Translations under genes and position numbers: made by a program | Assembly (NCBI GenBank): GCA_002007465.1 | Contig: LNAC01000008.1 | Coordinates: 6,323,036-6,387,035 of the forward strand | Direction of reading: 5' to 3' | Source: Ailurus styani | Lineage: Eukaryota > Chordata > Mammalia > Carnivora > Ailuridae | DNA: 64,000 nucleotides | Notes under the pieces: model-generated | Databases searched by the model: none | Seen by the model: the letters and a program-made list of their open reading frames with translations, nothing else | Told to the model about the DNA's origin: nothing | In this document: positions 21,726-32,990 of the stretch, one piece after another | Numbering within the stretch: position 1 is the first letter of the stretch | Layout of the letters: the number at the start of each line of letters is the position of its first letter

Positions 21726-24464
21726 TTATAACAAAAATACATAAACACTACATTTAGTAAGTTATTCAACATGTGAAAATGTAGTAAAAATTAAAAAGGG
21801 ATTCTAATAACTAAAGCTTGAGAAACACTAACAAGATGGGATACATTTTTATTTTTTCCATATGTAGAGGATTCAGCATTGGCAGGGGCAAATTGAAACC
21901 CTGATATTGTCTGATTTTACATTTCCTCCCCTGTCACACTCACTCCTCTTAATGGGGCACCCCAAACTCAGTGCAATAACTAACACTTTCTACCTTGAAA
22001 TTCTCTGGATAAAATTTTGAAAAAAGAAAACTGATTTTTAAGTCCATAGCTGTCACTCTGTTTAGACATAGTTCAGTGCAATCAGATCTCTGCCCAGTGC
22101 AAGAATCTGGACAGAGCAGGGCTTTCCTGCTCTGAAGTTGTCCAATCTTTTTATTCTAGTCCTTCATTTCCCAATCCTACTTTCTGTGGCTGGAGGTGAG
22201 GAATGGTGTAAAGACTGATACCTGGATGGCAGTAAATGAACAAGGGTCATGACTGTCTAAGGAGAGCCAGTAGGGCTTCCATTCTGTCCTCACTCCTGGA
22301 CACTGTGCCTCTTGGAAGAAGAAAGGGGTTATTCAGGTCTCCCCCATCCCCTTGCTATTCCCCATGGGAGGAGTGCCTGCCTATGTGCACTACTTCAACT
22401 AGAGTTTCCCTCCAGCTTTAGCCTCATGCAGCTGCTACCCTGCCCCATCCCTCTGGAGCATCTCTAACCTCCGGCCATCATGAGTGAGTGGGCTTGCTTG
22501 CCTTGTGCCAAGGCTTTGGAATCATTTAAAGCAGAGGGACCCCGGAAATCTGGAGCTGTGAGATGTTCTGAAGCCATCAGCAGAAGTTTTGGACAATTGT
22601 TAAATTATAGAAACCCTGTATGTCTTTTTTGCTACCTGTCCTCATAGGAAAACAAGAAGAAACAGTCCCCAGAACAGGGCACCGAAGGGGGAAAAGAAGG
22701 GCTACCAGTAAGCTTCGTTTATGCATTTATGTATTTATCCATTCATCCAAATGCCACTACTCACATGTGCTTTCATTCATCCCTTCCTTCAGTATAAGCT
22801 CCTTGAGCAGATACCTGGGGTATGTAGACCACTGGAGGAAGCACCTGCCACCCCCATGAGCACTGGCGACTTCCATGTGCTGGGAAGGGGCAGGAGCTGC
22901 ATGATGCAGTCAGTTCAACAGGAGGGAAACAGACCCAGTGAATTGATTTTGGCCAGAGACTTGGAAGTTCAGCACCAAATGACCTTGTAGTTTTTGTTCA
23001 ACCTCCAGAGCATTTGTCTTGGCTCTTAATTTAACAAATCTAAAATTCACTTGGAAAAACAAGGTGTGCGACATTCTAAGAAAATTTCAAAAAAGAGAAG
23101 TATTTTACTGAGAAATGTGCCTGCCTGTATAATGACACACAGCACAAAGCATGCAATACGACGATGTCAGGCAAAAAAACAAAAACAAAAATAAACCCAC
23201 TCAAACCAAAAATTAAGATAAAGATGCCAAAGGTCAAAACCCCTAATACCTAAGGCAATCTTACAAAATCGATAGGAAAACCATCGGGATTTTCCCATCA
23301 CAACACAATTATTCCGTATACCCCACTGTTTTATGTTATGAACAGAGATATAAATAGACAGGTCATAGAAGAAATGCAATAGCTATTAATATAAAAATAC
23401 TAATCAAAATAGTAATAAGGGAAAAGTTAATGAAAATGAGATTATTTCTTTTGCCTGATAAGATGGTGAAGAGAGTTTATTTCATTCTGTTAATGAAAAT
23501 ACCCAGTGCAGGTAAGGATGTAGTGAGCATGTTTAACAATCATTTATGAAAGCCATCTTCCCCAGAGTGTCCCCCTGTTCTTTTCACTTCTTACAGGTTT
23601 TCCTCAGAAGGAAGGTTTGGTGCATTCTTTGAAACAATGTCACACTCCAGTGATTTTCTCCTGTTACTTCGATGCCTGAGACACCTTCAGAAAACTGCTG
23701 GGGCACTGTGGCGTTACACTTGACCTCGCCCTGGTGCCTTGTCAAGACAATTCTGTCACCCTAAAGCATTTGTTTTACTCGGTTCCCAAAAGGGAGGGAA
23801 AGAAAGGAGAAGTCACTCCCATCATTTAAATTTTGAACATGTGTCTTTGTAAAATTGCAGAAGTTCAAGCAGCTTCGTGCTTCTCCTGCTTTGTCAAAAC
23901 TCAATTTTCTTTATCTTCACCAGGAAGCAAAGCTCAGAGCTGTCCCCAAAATAAGTAGAATGGGCATCACTAAATGCGACCACAGGAAGCTGCAAGGATG
24001 TTGTCAACAGCTGTGCTTGTCATTAGGGAGAACTAGAAACTCCCTGGAGGGCCAGCAGTCATGTATAGCAGTGAATAAAATAGACTGCTTCTTCCTGCTT
24101 TGGGGGGCACTTTTTGTATATTGAGGGTAAACAAACGGAAAAACAAGCATCAAACAAAAACCAAAACAAACAAACACCCCATCATGTGCTATAGTCAGCT
24201 TGTAATAGTTCACAAGAACCAACTGCATGATCTCTTCCCAATTCCGTGGTGAGTTATGTAATATCAGTACCTTGAAATCATATGTGGTTGGAGTATTGAC
24301 ACCAGGGAAATAGGCAAATGCTACAAATCAGGGCTTATTTTGAAAGCCAGTTGTCAAATACTTCCCAGATCCCCAGTGTTTATAGTATGTTTGTGAAATG
24401 GAATATTAAGCTGATACGAATATTCACATTATGGAAAAAATGTCTCATCATAAAACAGTATGTG
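21726..24464. other. Intergenic, no gene recognised
   Basis: Average-composition sequence with only short chance ORFs. A possible old LINE-like piece lies about 23380-23540 (AATGAAAATGAGATTATTTC, TGCCTGATAAGATGGTGAAG), too decayed to name. Confidence 0.4.
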
Positions 24465-25540
24465 CATGCAAAAGAAAATGAACTTAGACCTTCACCTCGC
24501 ATCATACACAAAGATTAATTCAAAATGAATCATAGACTTAGACGTAAAAGCTAAAACAATAAACTTGCAGAAGAAAACACAGAAGATATCTTCAGACTTT
24601 GAGCCTGGCTAAGGAAATAATGCCATTTACAATAGCATCAAAAAAGAATGAAATACTTAGGAATAAATTTAACCAAGGAGGTGAAAGATCTGTACATTGA
24701 AAATTACAAGAAACTGAAGATACAAATAAATGGAAAGATATCCTGTGTTCATGGATCAGAAAATTAATATTATTAAAATGTTCATTCTGCCCAAAGTCAT
24801 CTACAGATTGATCAAATCAATCTCTACCAAAATCCCAATGACATTGATTATAGAAATAGAAAAAAACTTAATTTGCATGGAACCATAATAGCCAAGTATG
24901 TTTAATTTGTATGAAACCATAAAAAAACCCTGAATAGCCAAAGCAATCCTGAGAAAACAGAAGAAAGCTGAGGGCTTCACAATTACTGATTTCAAACTTT
25001 ATTACAGTAACCAAAACAGTTTGTTATTAGTACAAAAACAGATACACAGACCAATGGAACAGAATCAAGAGCTCAGAAATAAACCCACAGATACACAATC
25101 AACTAATATTTGACAAGGGAGGTAAGAATAGTCAATACTTCAATAAGTAGTTCTAGGAAAACTGTATATTAATGTGCAAAAGAACGAAAGTAGACCCCTA
25201 CCTTACACCACTCACAAAAATCAGCTTGAAATGAATTGAAGACTTGAACATCTGACCAGATGCTGTAAAACCACTAGAAGAAAACATAGGGGAAAAGTTC
25301 CTCAACGTTGATCTTGGAAAAATGTTTTGGATGACATGAAAAGCACAAGCAACAAAGCAAAAATCAAGAAGTAGAACTATACCAAACTAAACAGCTTCTG
25401 CAGAGCAAGAGACATAGTCAGGAAAATGAAAAGGCAACCAACTGAATAGGAGAAAATATTTGCAAATCATCTAACTGATAAGAGGTTAATATCCAAAATA
25501 TACAAGGAACCCTTATAACTCAATAACCACATGGATATTC
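24465..25540 (+). mobile_element. L1 ORF2 fragments, out of order
   Basis: 24617-25540 reads as plus-strand L1 ORF2 sequence (CCATTTACAATAGCATCAAA; ATGGAAAGATATCCTGTGTT; CCAATGGAACAGAATCAAGA; GGTTAATATCCAAAATATAC). It is preceded by a separate piece at 24465-24610 that belongs farther downstream in ORF2 (TAATTCAAAATGAATCATAG, ACTTAGACGTAAAAGCTAAA). Multiple frameshifts; non-functional. Confidence 0.8.
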
Positions 25541-25900
25541 ATATGTTGGATGTATCTGCTCAGGTTTTTGATAGGAACCTTTACTTAAAAGTGTAGAGCC
25601 CTTTGCTACTTATTCTATCCTGCTGCCTCCCTTTCTGAGAAGAATGCATCTCCCTTGTGCAGTACAGGAACGTCTCTGCCAAAGGATCTGAACTGGGGGT
25701 CCAAGTGTCCCCTTCCTCCCTTGACTGATTTGAATCTACCCACATCAACTTTCATGCCTCTGCCTCCCCTTCTCCCTGAGTTTATCTCTCTGCAAAAGAT
25801 CTCAGGGTTTCAGAGGCTCCTTTCACTCTACAGGACCTGAAAAAAAAACAGATTCCTTTCCAAAGACTTTTACATATCAGAACACAAGGAAACAGCAGAT
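25541..25900. other. No feature recognised
   Basis: Mixed sequence before the truncated L1 insertion; no ORF with homology and no clear repeat. Confidence 0.35.
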
Positions 25901-25915
25901 AAAATTAACGTTGTG

Positions 25916-26317
25916 TGGAATATTATGCAGCTATCAAAAGAAACGAAATCTTGCCATTCGCAACGACATGGATGGAACTGGAGGGTATTATGCTGAGCGA
26001 AATAAGTCAATCAGAGAAAGACAATTATCATATGATCTCTCTGATATGAGGAACTTGAGGGGCAGGGTGGGGGGTTGTGGGGGGTAGGGAGGGAAAAATA
26101 ATGAAACAAGATGGGATGGGGAAGGAGACAAACCATAAGAGACTTCTAATCTCATAAAACAAACTGAGGGTTACTGGGGGGTGGGAGGGTAGGGATAGGG
26201 TGGATGGGTTATGGACATTGGGGAGGGTTTGTGCTTTGGTGAATGCTGTGAAAGATGTAAGCCTGATGATTCACAGACCTGTACCCCTTGGGCAAATAAT
26301 AAAAATAAAATTAAAAA
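25916..26317 (+). mobile_element. 5'-truncated L1 with intact TSD
   Basis: About 400 bp of L1 3' end (ORF2 terminus GAATATTATGCAGCTATCAA, GACATGGATGGAACTGGAGG, GCTGAGCGAAATAAGTCAAT; then a G-rich 3' UTR) ending in an A-rich tail. Perfect 15 bp TSD AAAATTAACGTTGTG at 25901-25915 and 26318-26332. Inserted into sequence that continues as an older L1 3' end. Confidence 0.9.
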
Positions 26318-26332
26318 AAAATTAACGTTGTG

Positions 26333-26750
26333 AATGATGAGCTGATAAATAAAATGTGGTATGTCTATTCAAAGCTGTATCATTCAGGAATTAAAAAATG
26401 AAGTTCTGATACATGAAACCTTGAAATGTGCTAGGTAAAAGAAGGCAGTCACAAAAGACTACTTACCGTATGATTCCATTTATGCTAATGTCTGGAATAA
26501 TTGGCCAATCCATAGGAACAGAAAGTAGAAGGGGGGTTGCCTAAGGCTAGGGCAGGGGTGGAGGGCTGTTGGTGAGAAAGGAGGAGTGACTGCTAATAGG
26601 TACAGGGCTTCTCTTTGGGATGGTGAGCGTGTTCTAAAATTGTGGAAATGGTGGCACAACTTTGAATATACTAAAAACCACTGAGCTTTATACTTTATAT
26701 GGGTGAATTATATGGCATGTGAGTCATATATCAATAAAGCTGTTCTATTG
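26333..26750 (+). mobile_element. Older L1 3' UTR fragment
   Basis: Plus-strand L1M-type 3' end: GTATGATTCCATTTATGCTA, CCAATCCATAGGAACAGAAA, ATGGTGAGCGTGTTCTAAAA and ACTGAGCTTTATACTTTATA. Host of the younger L1 insertion just before it. Confidence 0.7.
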
Positions 26751-26812
26751 AAGGGCGGAAGGGAAGGGAGGGAAAGAAGGGAGGGAAGGATGGAAGGAAG
26801 GAAAGAAGGACA
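26751..26812 (+). repeat. (GGAA)n-rich purine tract
   Basis: Degenerate GGAA/GAAG tandem repeat of about 60 bases at the 3' end of the older L1 fragment, probably grown from its A-rich tail. Confidence 0.85.
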
Positions 26813-29104
26813 TAGCACTACCCGGAAGGAGTTGAGATATAAAGGAGAACATGAGAGTAAGTGGGGTGGAGTGAAGGATGTGTGGCATCAGCAGATGCAC
26901 AGACCTGGAAGTGAGAGGGAGCTTGGCTCATTGCAGGAACTAGAAGTAACCCACAAAGACAGAAGCACAGAGTGGAATGGGATGAGCCAGGAGAGAGAGG
27001 AGACCAGGGGTCTAGCAAGGACCTGACTACCAGAAGTCTTCTAGACCAATGGAAGTTTAGGACCTTACCCAGTCAGCAAATAAGCCTTAAGCTTAGGAGT
27101 GCCATGATCAGATTTGCATTTTAGAAAGCTCATTTTGGCTGTAGAAAGGATTAAGAGAGGGTAAGACAGGAAATGGGGACTCTTCATCAAGAAGAGGTTG
27201 TGGTTCCCAAGGAATGAAATGATGGCGGTCCAACTGAGGGAAGTGGCACTGAGGATAGAGTCAGGTAGATAGGAATTTAGGAGGAAGGATCAGCAACACT
27301 GTGCTGATGAGGTAGGTGTGAAGGGTAGGGACCCCCAGGTGTCTGTTTCTAGGGGAAGGTGTTGCCAGTTGAAGAGACTGTGAACCCAGCTGGGTGAGGG
27401 GGGTTGAATTGGGTTCTGGGTGGACACATTTCCAGTGGCTGCAAGATGCTCAGGGGGTACCTGCAGACAGGCACTCCCGGGAGACCTCCTAAATGTCAGC
27501 ATTTGGTAACCGAAAGGTTTCAGACAAAATCTGGATTTTTGGCTTCTCTGGAAAACCAGAAGCTCTAGCCACCGCAGCCTCACATTCACTCTTTACCAGG
27601 GCTCAGCAACCTAGAGTCTGCACACCGAATCTGACCCCCTTGGCTTGTGTTTGTATGACTTGTAGAGCTAAGATTTTATATATATGTATATAGGGTAGTT
27701 AAAACCAAGAAGAATAGTGACAGAGATGACATGTGGCCCATATAGGCCCAAGAGAGCCTACTTGCTTTCTGTCCCGTTAGCAAAATGTTTGCTGACCCTG
27801 CTCTTGGAAGTTATCTACTCATGCTGAGTTGCTGTCACCACCTTTCCGAGGCTCTCATGCTCCCCAATTGCCCCAGCCCCCACTGTTCCCTATCACTCCC
27901 ACCCAGCCTAACTCACTACGTACAGTCTCTCCCTGGCCCCCGGCCGGACCCTGACAAAGGTATTGTGATGAGTGAGAATAGGGCCAGAAACCAAGGCAAA
28001 CAACCTTCCAGAAATAGGCAGGGAGAAGCCTGAAAGAACAGAGAGGTAGGAGGAGCACTAGGAGGGTGGTTTCCTAGGTAAGAAGTTAGAGCATTTCAGG
28101 AAACGAGTGCTGCATAGGGTGTTGGGTCGGCTGAGCAGCTGGGCTTGGGGAGGCTTGCGGAGGGAGTGTGGGAGCATGAGCTTCTCTGGGATGGGGAACA
28201 ACTGGGAACGCAGACGTCAGACTGGAGGGGTTGGGGAACAGGTGGCTTGAAGCGTAGCTGTGACGAGGAGGGGAGGAAATGGGGCAGCAACTGGAGGAAT
28301 CAAGGGAAAGACTTCATCAAATGGAAGAGGCTTGAGCTCAGAGTGGGGGATGTGGAAGGTGGGGGCAAAGCTGATGGGGCGGAGTCTGCAGAGGGGACAG
28401 GGACAGGCAGGACTTGCCCTCACCATGTGCCCGGTGAGAACCAGGCTGGGAGGGGCGAAGGTGCAGCTGAAGTGGGAGGATTTCTAGCAAAAGTTGAGTG
28501 TTTTGTCCTGATGGCTTCTATTTTCTTGGTGAAATAAATGATGGGGTCACCTGCTGATGAGGGCAGGGGGACAGCTGGAGAATTCTTGAGTGAGAAGTTT
28601 TAAGACACATGTGACCCAGAATAGGGAAACTCAAAAGTGCTGCTAGGTGCCTCTGAGAAGTCTACCAAGCCTGGAGGTGTAGCTTATGGGGGCTCCGACT
28701 CTTCTAGGCTTCGCTATGTTCCCTTGGGCCCGGGGAGCAGCCTGGGCATGGTAAGCAGGAGCTGAGAGTCATGGAGGCATGACCGTCTTCCCCTCCCTCC
28801 CCCCAGGGACACTGTACGTGTAAACTGGCGGGAAGTCAGAGCTCTTGGCCAGCATGAACATTTGAATCTGCATATTCTAACCAGAATTTTCAACAGAACA
28901 GGAGATGTAAGTTCTTTCTTTGAAATGTGCTGTGTTTACAATTTAAAAAGCAGAAGAAAAGAAAAGCAGAAGGAGCCCTTTCTTAAAATCTTCCTTAAAG
29001 CCAATACAATTAAACGTGAGTTCCAATTATCATTTGCCAAGTAGCCCATCATTTTTCTTCAGTTTGCTGCATATCTTTTTAATTGGTCTTCCTATGGACA
29101 AGTG
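26813..29104. other. Intergenic; possible ancient repeat traces
   Basis: 27085-27260 (GTGCCATGATCAGATTTGCA, TTTTAGAAAGCTCATTTTGG) has the look of an ancient mammalian interspersed repeat, and the purine-rich 28000-28560 stretch may be a second related piece. No coding exon or splice structure is recognised. Confidence 0.35.
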
Positions 29105-29805
29105 GTTGTTGGTATTTATTTGTAAGTCAGGTATAATCGACATACAATATTATATTAGTTTCCAATGTACAGATAGTGATTCAACGTTACATTCATTATG
29201 AAATGCTCACCATGGTACGTATACTTACCATCTGTCACCATGCAAAGTTATTACAGTCGTATTTACTCTATTCCCTACTCTGTACTTTATACTCCTGGGA
29301 CTTAATTTATTTTATAACTGGAAGATTACAGCTCTTAATTCCCTTCCCCTATTTTGCCCATTCTCCCAAAACCCTCCCCTCCGGCAACCACCAAATTGTT
29401 CCCTGTATCTGTGAGTCTGTTTCTGTTTTGTTTTGCTTATTCATTTATTTTTAGATTCCATGAGTAAGTGAAATCATACAGTATTTGTTTTTGTCTGACT
29501 TATTTCACTGAGCATAACGTCCCCTAAGTCCGCCCAGATGGTCACAAAGGGCAAGATTTCATCCTTGTTTATGGCCGAGTAATATTCCATTGTGTATGTA
29601 CCACATATCCCTTATCCACTCATCCATCGAAGGACACTCGGGCTGCTTCCATAATTCGGCTACTGCAGATAATGCCGCAATGAACATGGGGTGGGGGGGG
29701 TGCAGAAAGGTCTTTGGATTGGTGCTTTGGTTTTCTTGGCATAGATGCCCAAAAGTGGAACTGATAGTGTTTCTTTCTCAAGGAGACTCCATTATCTCTT
29801 TGCTT
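29105..29805 (-). mobile_element. L1 3' UTR fragment
   Basis: Reverse L1: GTATAATCGACATACAATAT, CCCTCCCCTCCGGCAACCAC, TTTTAGATTCCATGAGTAAG, CACTGAGCATAACGTCCCCT, GAGTAATATTCCATTGTGTA. 5'-truncated remnant. Confidence 0.8.
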
Positions 29806-29839
29806 TAATGAGAGTGGTCACACTTAGCGACAATCACAC

Positions 29840-30265
29840 GGATTTCGTAGCACATGCTCTCCCATCTCACCTCACAATGGCGCTATGAGGCAGAGAAGGG
29901 GGGGCAGGGCAGAGGCACAGGAGAAAGAGTGTGTAAATGCCATCAGTGACATGCCATAGCCAGCTACATCAGGCTTCGGATAAACCCGAGTTATCCCAAG
30001 CTACGCTGTGAAGGGAAATCTAAAATCAGAATTCTGAACTTTCTCCCCTGCTGTGACATAGGAAAAGACGGGACGGTGCCGTTGGCACTGGGAACCTCGA
30101 GGTCAAATTCCAGCTCCACTTTCTTAGCTGTATAACCTTGGTCTGAGCCTTGATTTCTTCATCTAGGAGGTGGGTATTGAGCATGGTATTGACCACAGAG
30201 GGTACAGGGAGGTTCAAATGCCCTGGAGTGCACGGCGTATGGCAAACAGTCAATAGGGCTGATGT
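29840..30265. repeat. Two MIR fossils
   Basis: About 29840-29970 in minus orientation (CAATGGCGCTATGAGGCAGA) and 30080-30265 in plus orientation (TTCCAGCTCCACTTTCTTAG, CTGTATAACCTTGGTCTGAG, then TTTCTTCATCTAGGAGG). Confidence 0.55.
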
Positions 30266-30609
30266 CTCCAATTAGGATGTGGAGACAGGAAAAGGAGACT
30301 TGAGAAGGCCTGGCTTTTCCATCTATAGCTTTAACACCAATTTCAGGACCTGAGGGGGTCGTTTTCCTCCTGGGCCCCCGTTTCTCCATTTACCAGAGGA
30401 AGTCACTGGACCCAGCACTGACACCTCTGGGTGTCTGAGCCCCAGGTTCTGGAAGCTGTAGACGGGGGAACAGAGATCGGGGTGTCCTGCGTCCTTGCCG
30501 GTAAGTAAACTGGAACAGTCTATCACCAAGCCTTAAGTGGCTCTTAATGACCTCCTCATTTAGACTTCTTTATATTCTCTGCCTCATTCACCTGACCCAC
30601 TTACACTGT

Positions 30610-31070
30610 GTGTTGTCAGTCCCTGCGCTAAAACAACAACCAAAAAAAAGCCCTAAAACTTCATGGCTTAAAATAACCAAACTCTTCTGTGTCAGGATCC
30701 CGCAGGTGGCCAAGGGCTTCTTCTGCTTCTCGAGCTACTGGCCAGGGCGCTGGGATGGCTGGAAGGTCCAAACTGGCCTCCCTTGCATAGCTGGCAAGTT
30801 GGCACTGGCTGTCCACCAGGAGGTCAGTGCCGGCGTGGCCTCTCCGTGCAGCTAGCCTGGGCTTCTCACAGCAGGGCACGGGCTTCCAGAGGCAGCAACT
30901 AAGAGCTGATATTCTAGGAAGACGAAAGCAGAAGTTGCCAGGCCTGCAACCCTGGGGCCCAGAAGTCCCACCACTTTTGGCCAAAGCTGTCACAGGGCCA
31001 GCCTATGTGTGAGGCAGGGGAAATACGCTCCATGCCCTTGATGTGTGCGGGGAAGGACAGAACTGATACT
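30610..31070 (-). mobile_element. MLT1-like LTR remnant (ERVL-MaLR)
   Basis: CTAAAACTTCATGGCTTAAA at 30653, then CATAGCTGGCAAGTTGGCAC and TTGGCCAAAGCTGTCACAGG, resembles a reverse-oriented MLT1-type LTR. Non-coding, ancient, solitary. Confidence 0.5.
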
Positions 31071-31104
31071 GACCTCCTTTGAGGATTAGCCACCACCTGG
31101 GACA

Positions 31105-31222
31105 AACACACACACACACACACATATATATGTGCGCATATATAAAATGCATATATATTTTTATATATTATATATTTTTATATAATACATATATGTATTT
31201 ATATGTAAATGCATATGTATTT
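31105..31222. repeat. CA/TA microsatellite and AT-rich tract
   Basis: (CA)9 from 31106 followed by TA-rich interrupted repeats to about 31222, then a T-run. Likely polymorphic. Confidence 0.9.
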
Positions 31223-32225
31223 TTTTTAATTTTCTCCATTAATAGTCAAGAAGACTCAGACACAGCATCTCCTGTCTGAGGCTCCCCCTTGAATTGTGCA
31301 AGAACACTGAGGACTTGAAAGTCTGTAGTCCTTCTGAACCCAGGCTGGGAGAGAGCTGAAAGGGCCACACTGCATTTCTGTTCTAGAGATAGCCCACAGG
31401 TCACCGTGGAAGCCTGATGGGCTCAGCCATAGGGACAGCTGCCTGTTCATGGAGGGTTGCCCTAGCTGCTCTGGCTCCGTCTACACCACTGTACAGGTGC
31501 CACATGCTGGCCTCCAAGACTGCGGCTCCTTCGACTCACACATGCTCAGCCATCATTCCCGACCCATGACACTGTCACTTGTCCCCGGGGCTGCTGGCCT
31601 CAGTGGCTTGCTATTCCAGAGCCTTAGGCTCTTGCATTAACCTCCGATCTCCCTCCCGCTGGTGAATTTGACTTTGACCTTGGAACCCTTGTCCTTTCCT
31701 ATCATTCAGAGCCACTCTGCCGGATCTTCTCAACCTTCAAAATCTGCAATTCGTCCCCTCCCGGGACTACTAGCTCCTTATACATACTCCCTACAGCTCC
31801 AGGCACCAAGGAGTCCCAGAAGGGGCTGCTTTCATCAAATCCCACAAAGCACATGTATGTTGCACCTTCTCGAAAAGCAATGCTCCTTGCTGCCATAAGT
31901 TTGCATGACCAAACAGGGACACTGAGGGGAAACTGCTCTCAGGGCATCATTCTGGAAACCTCTGGTCAAAAACCAATACATAATGTAAACTCTGGGAAGA
32001 CGATAGCATAAACAAAACTACACGGTAGTCAGTATTTATTAATATCATTACTAATAAATTATTATCATTAATTAATAGCATTATTAATAATACATTTCAG
32101 TTGATCTTCCACAGAGGAGGATTTTTAAGAAAACAAAACAACAACAACAAAAACCCCCAGTACTGGTTCTGTTGTCCCCTCATAAATTTAGCTTATTCTC
32201 AGCCCTGAGTTGAAATCCCAGCCAT
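31223..32225. other. Intergenic, no gene recognised
   Basis: No recognisable ORF or repeat apart from an AT-rich TTATTAAT-type stretch at 32033-32095. Confidence 0.4.
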
Positions 32226-32240
32226 AAACAAAGGGACCCC

Positions 32241-32445
32241 GGGCGCCTGGGTGGCTCCGTGGGTTAAAGCCTCTGCTTTCGGCTCAGGTCATGATCTCGG
32301 GGTCCTGGGATCGAGGCCCGCATCGGGCTCCCTGCTCAGCGGGGAGCCTGCTTCCCCCTCTCTCTCTGCCTGCCTCTCTGCCTCCTCGTGATCTCTCTCC
32401 CTCTGTGAAATAAATAAATAAAATCTTTAAAAAAAAAAAAAAAAA
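32241..32445 (+). mobile_element. Young CAN-type SINE
   Basis: Full-length copy very close to the consensus implied by the other copies, with a long uninterrupted A tail and a perfect 15 bp TSD AAACAAAGGGACCCC (32226-32240 and 32446-32460). One of the youngest insertions here; may be polymorphic among related species. Confidence 0.95.
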
Positions 32446-32479
32446 AAACAAAGGGACCCCGAGCCTTGACTTCTTTCCT

Positions 32480-32990
32480 CCTAACTTTTACATTCGACGC
32501 AGTTTCACATTTACACCCAAATTTCAAGAATTCAAAGAACTCATGTTTAAAGAACATTTCATCCAGATTCACCAATTGTTAATATTTTGCCTCCCTTTGT
32601 ATGTCCTTTCTCCTCTTCTTCTGTATTGAATAGGCGTGTGATTTTCCTAGACTGTTTGAGAAGAAGTTGCACACAGCAAGTCCCCAAAGACTTTCTACAC
32701 AGTCCAGTGTTCAGTTTCAAAGAACAGGGACATTCTCCTACCTAGGCGCAGACTGATGACTGAAATCAGGAAATTGAACATTCATCCAATGTGGTTTTCC
32801 AACCCAGAGTCCATATTCACATTTTGCCAGTTGCCCTAAAACATTCCTTGGTGACGGGTATCTCCCCACCATCCAGATTCGATCTGGAACCATGTTTTGC
32901 ATCCAGGTGCCGTGTCTCTACAGCTAAGGTCCATCTGGAAGAGCCCTGAGCCTCTCTCGGCTCACGCCTTGTCTTCCGGCAGGTGGGTTT
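32480..32990 (-). mobile_element. Ancient L1-class remnant
   Basis: TTCATCCAGATTCACCAATT, TTTTGCCAGTTGCCCTAAAA and AACCATGTTTTGCATCCAGG followed by TGCCGTGTCTC resemble the same old L1-class family as 15440-16130. Assignment tentative. Confidence 0.4.
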
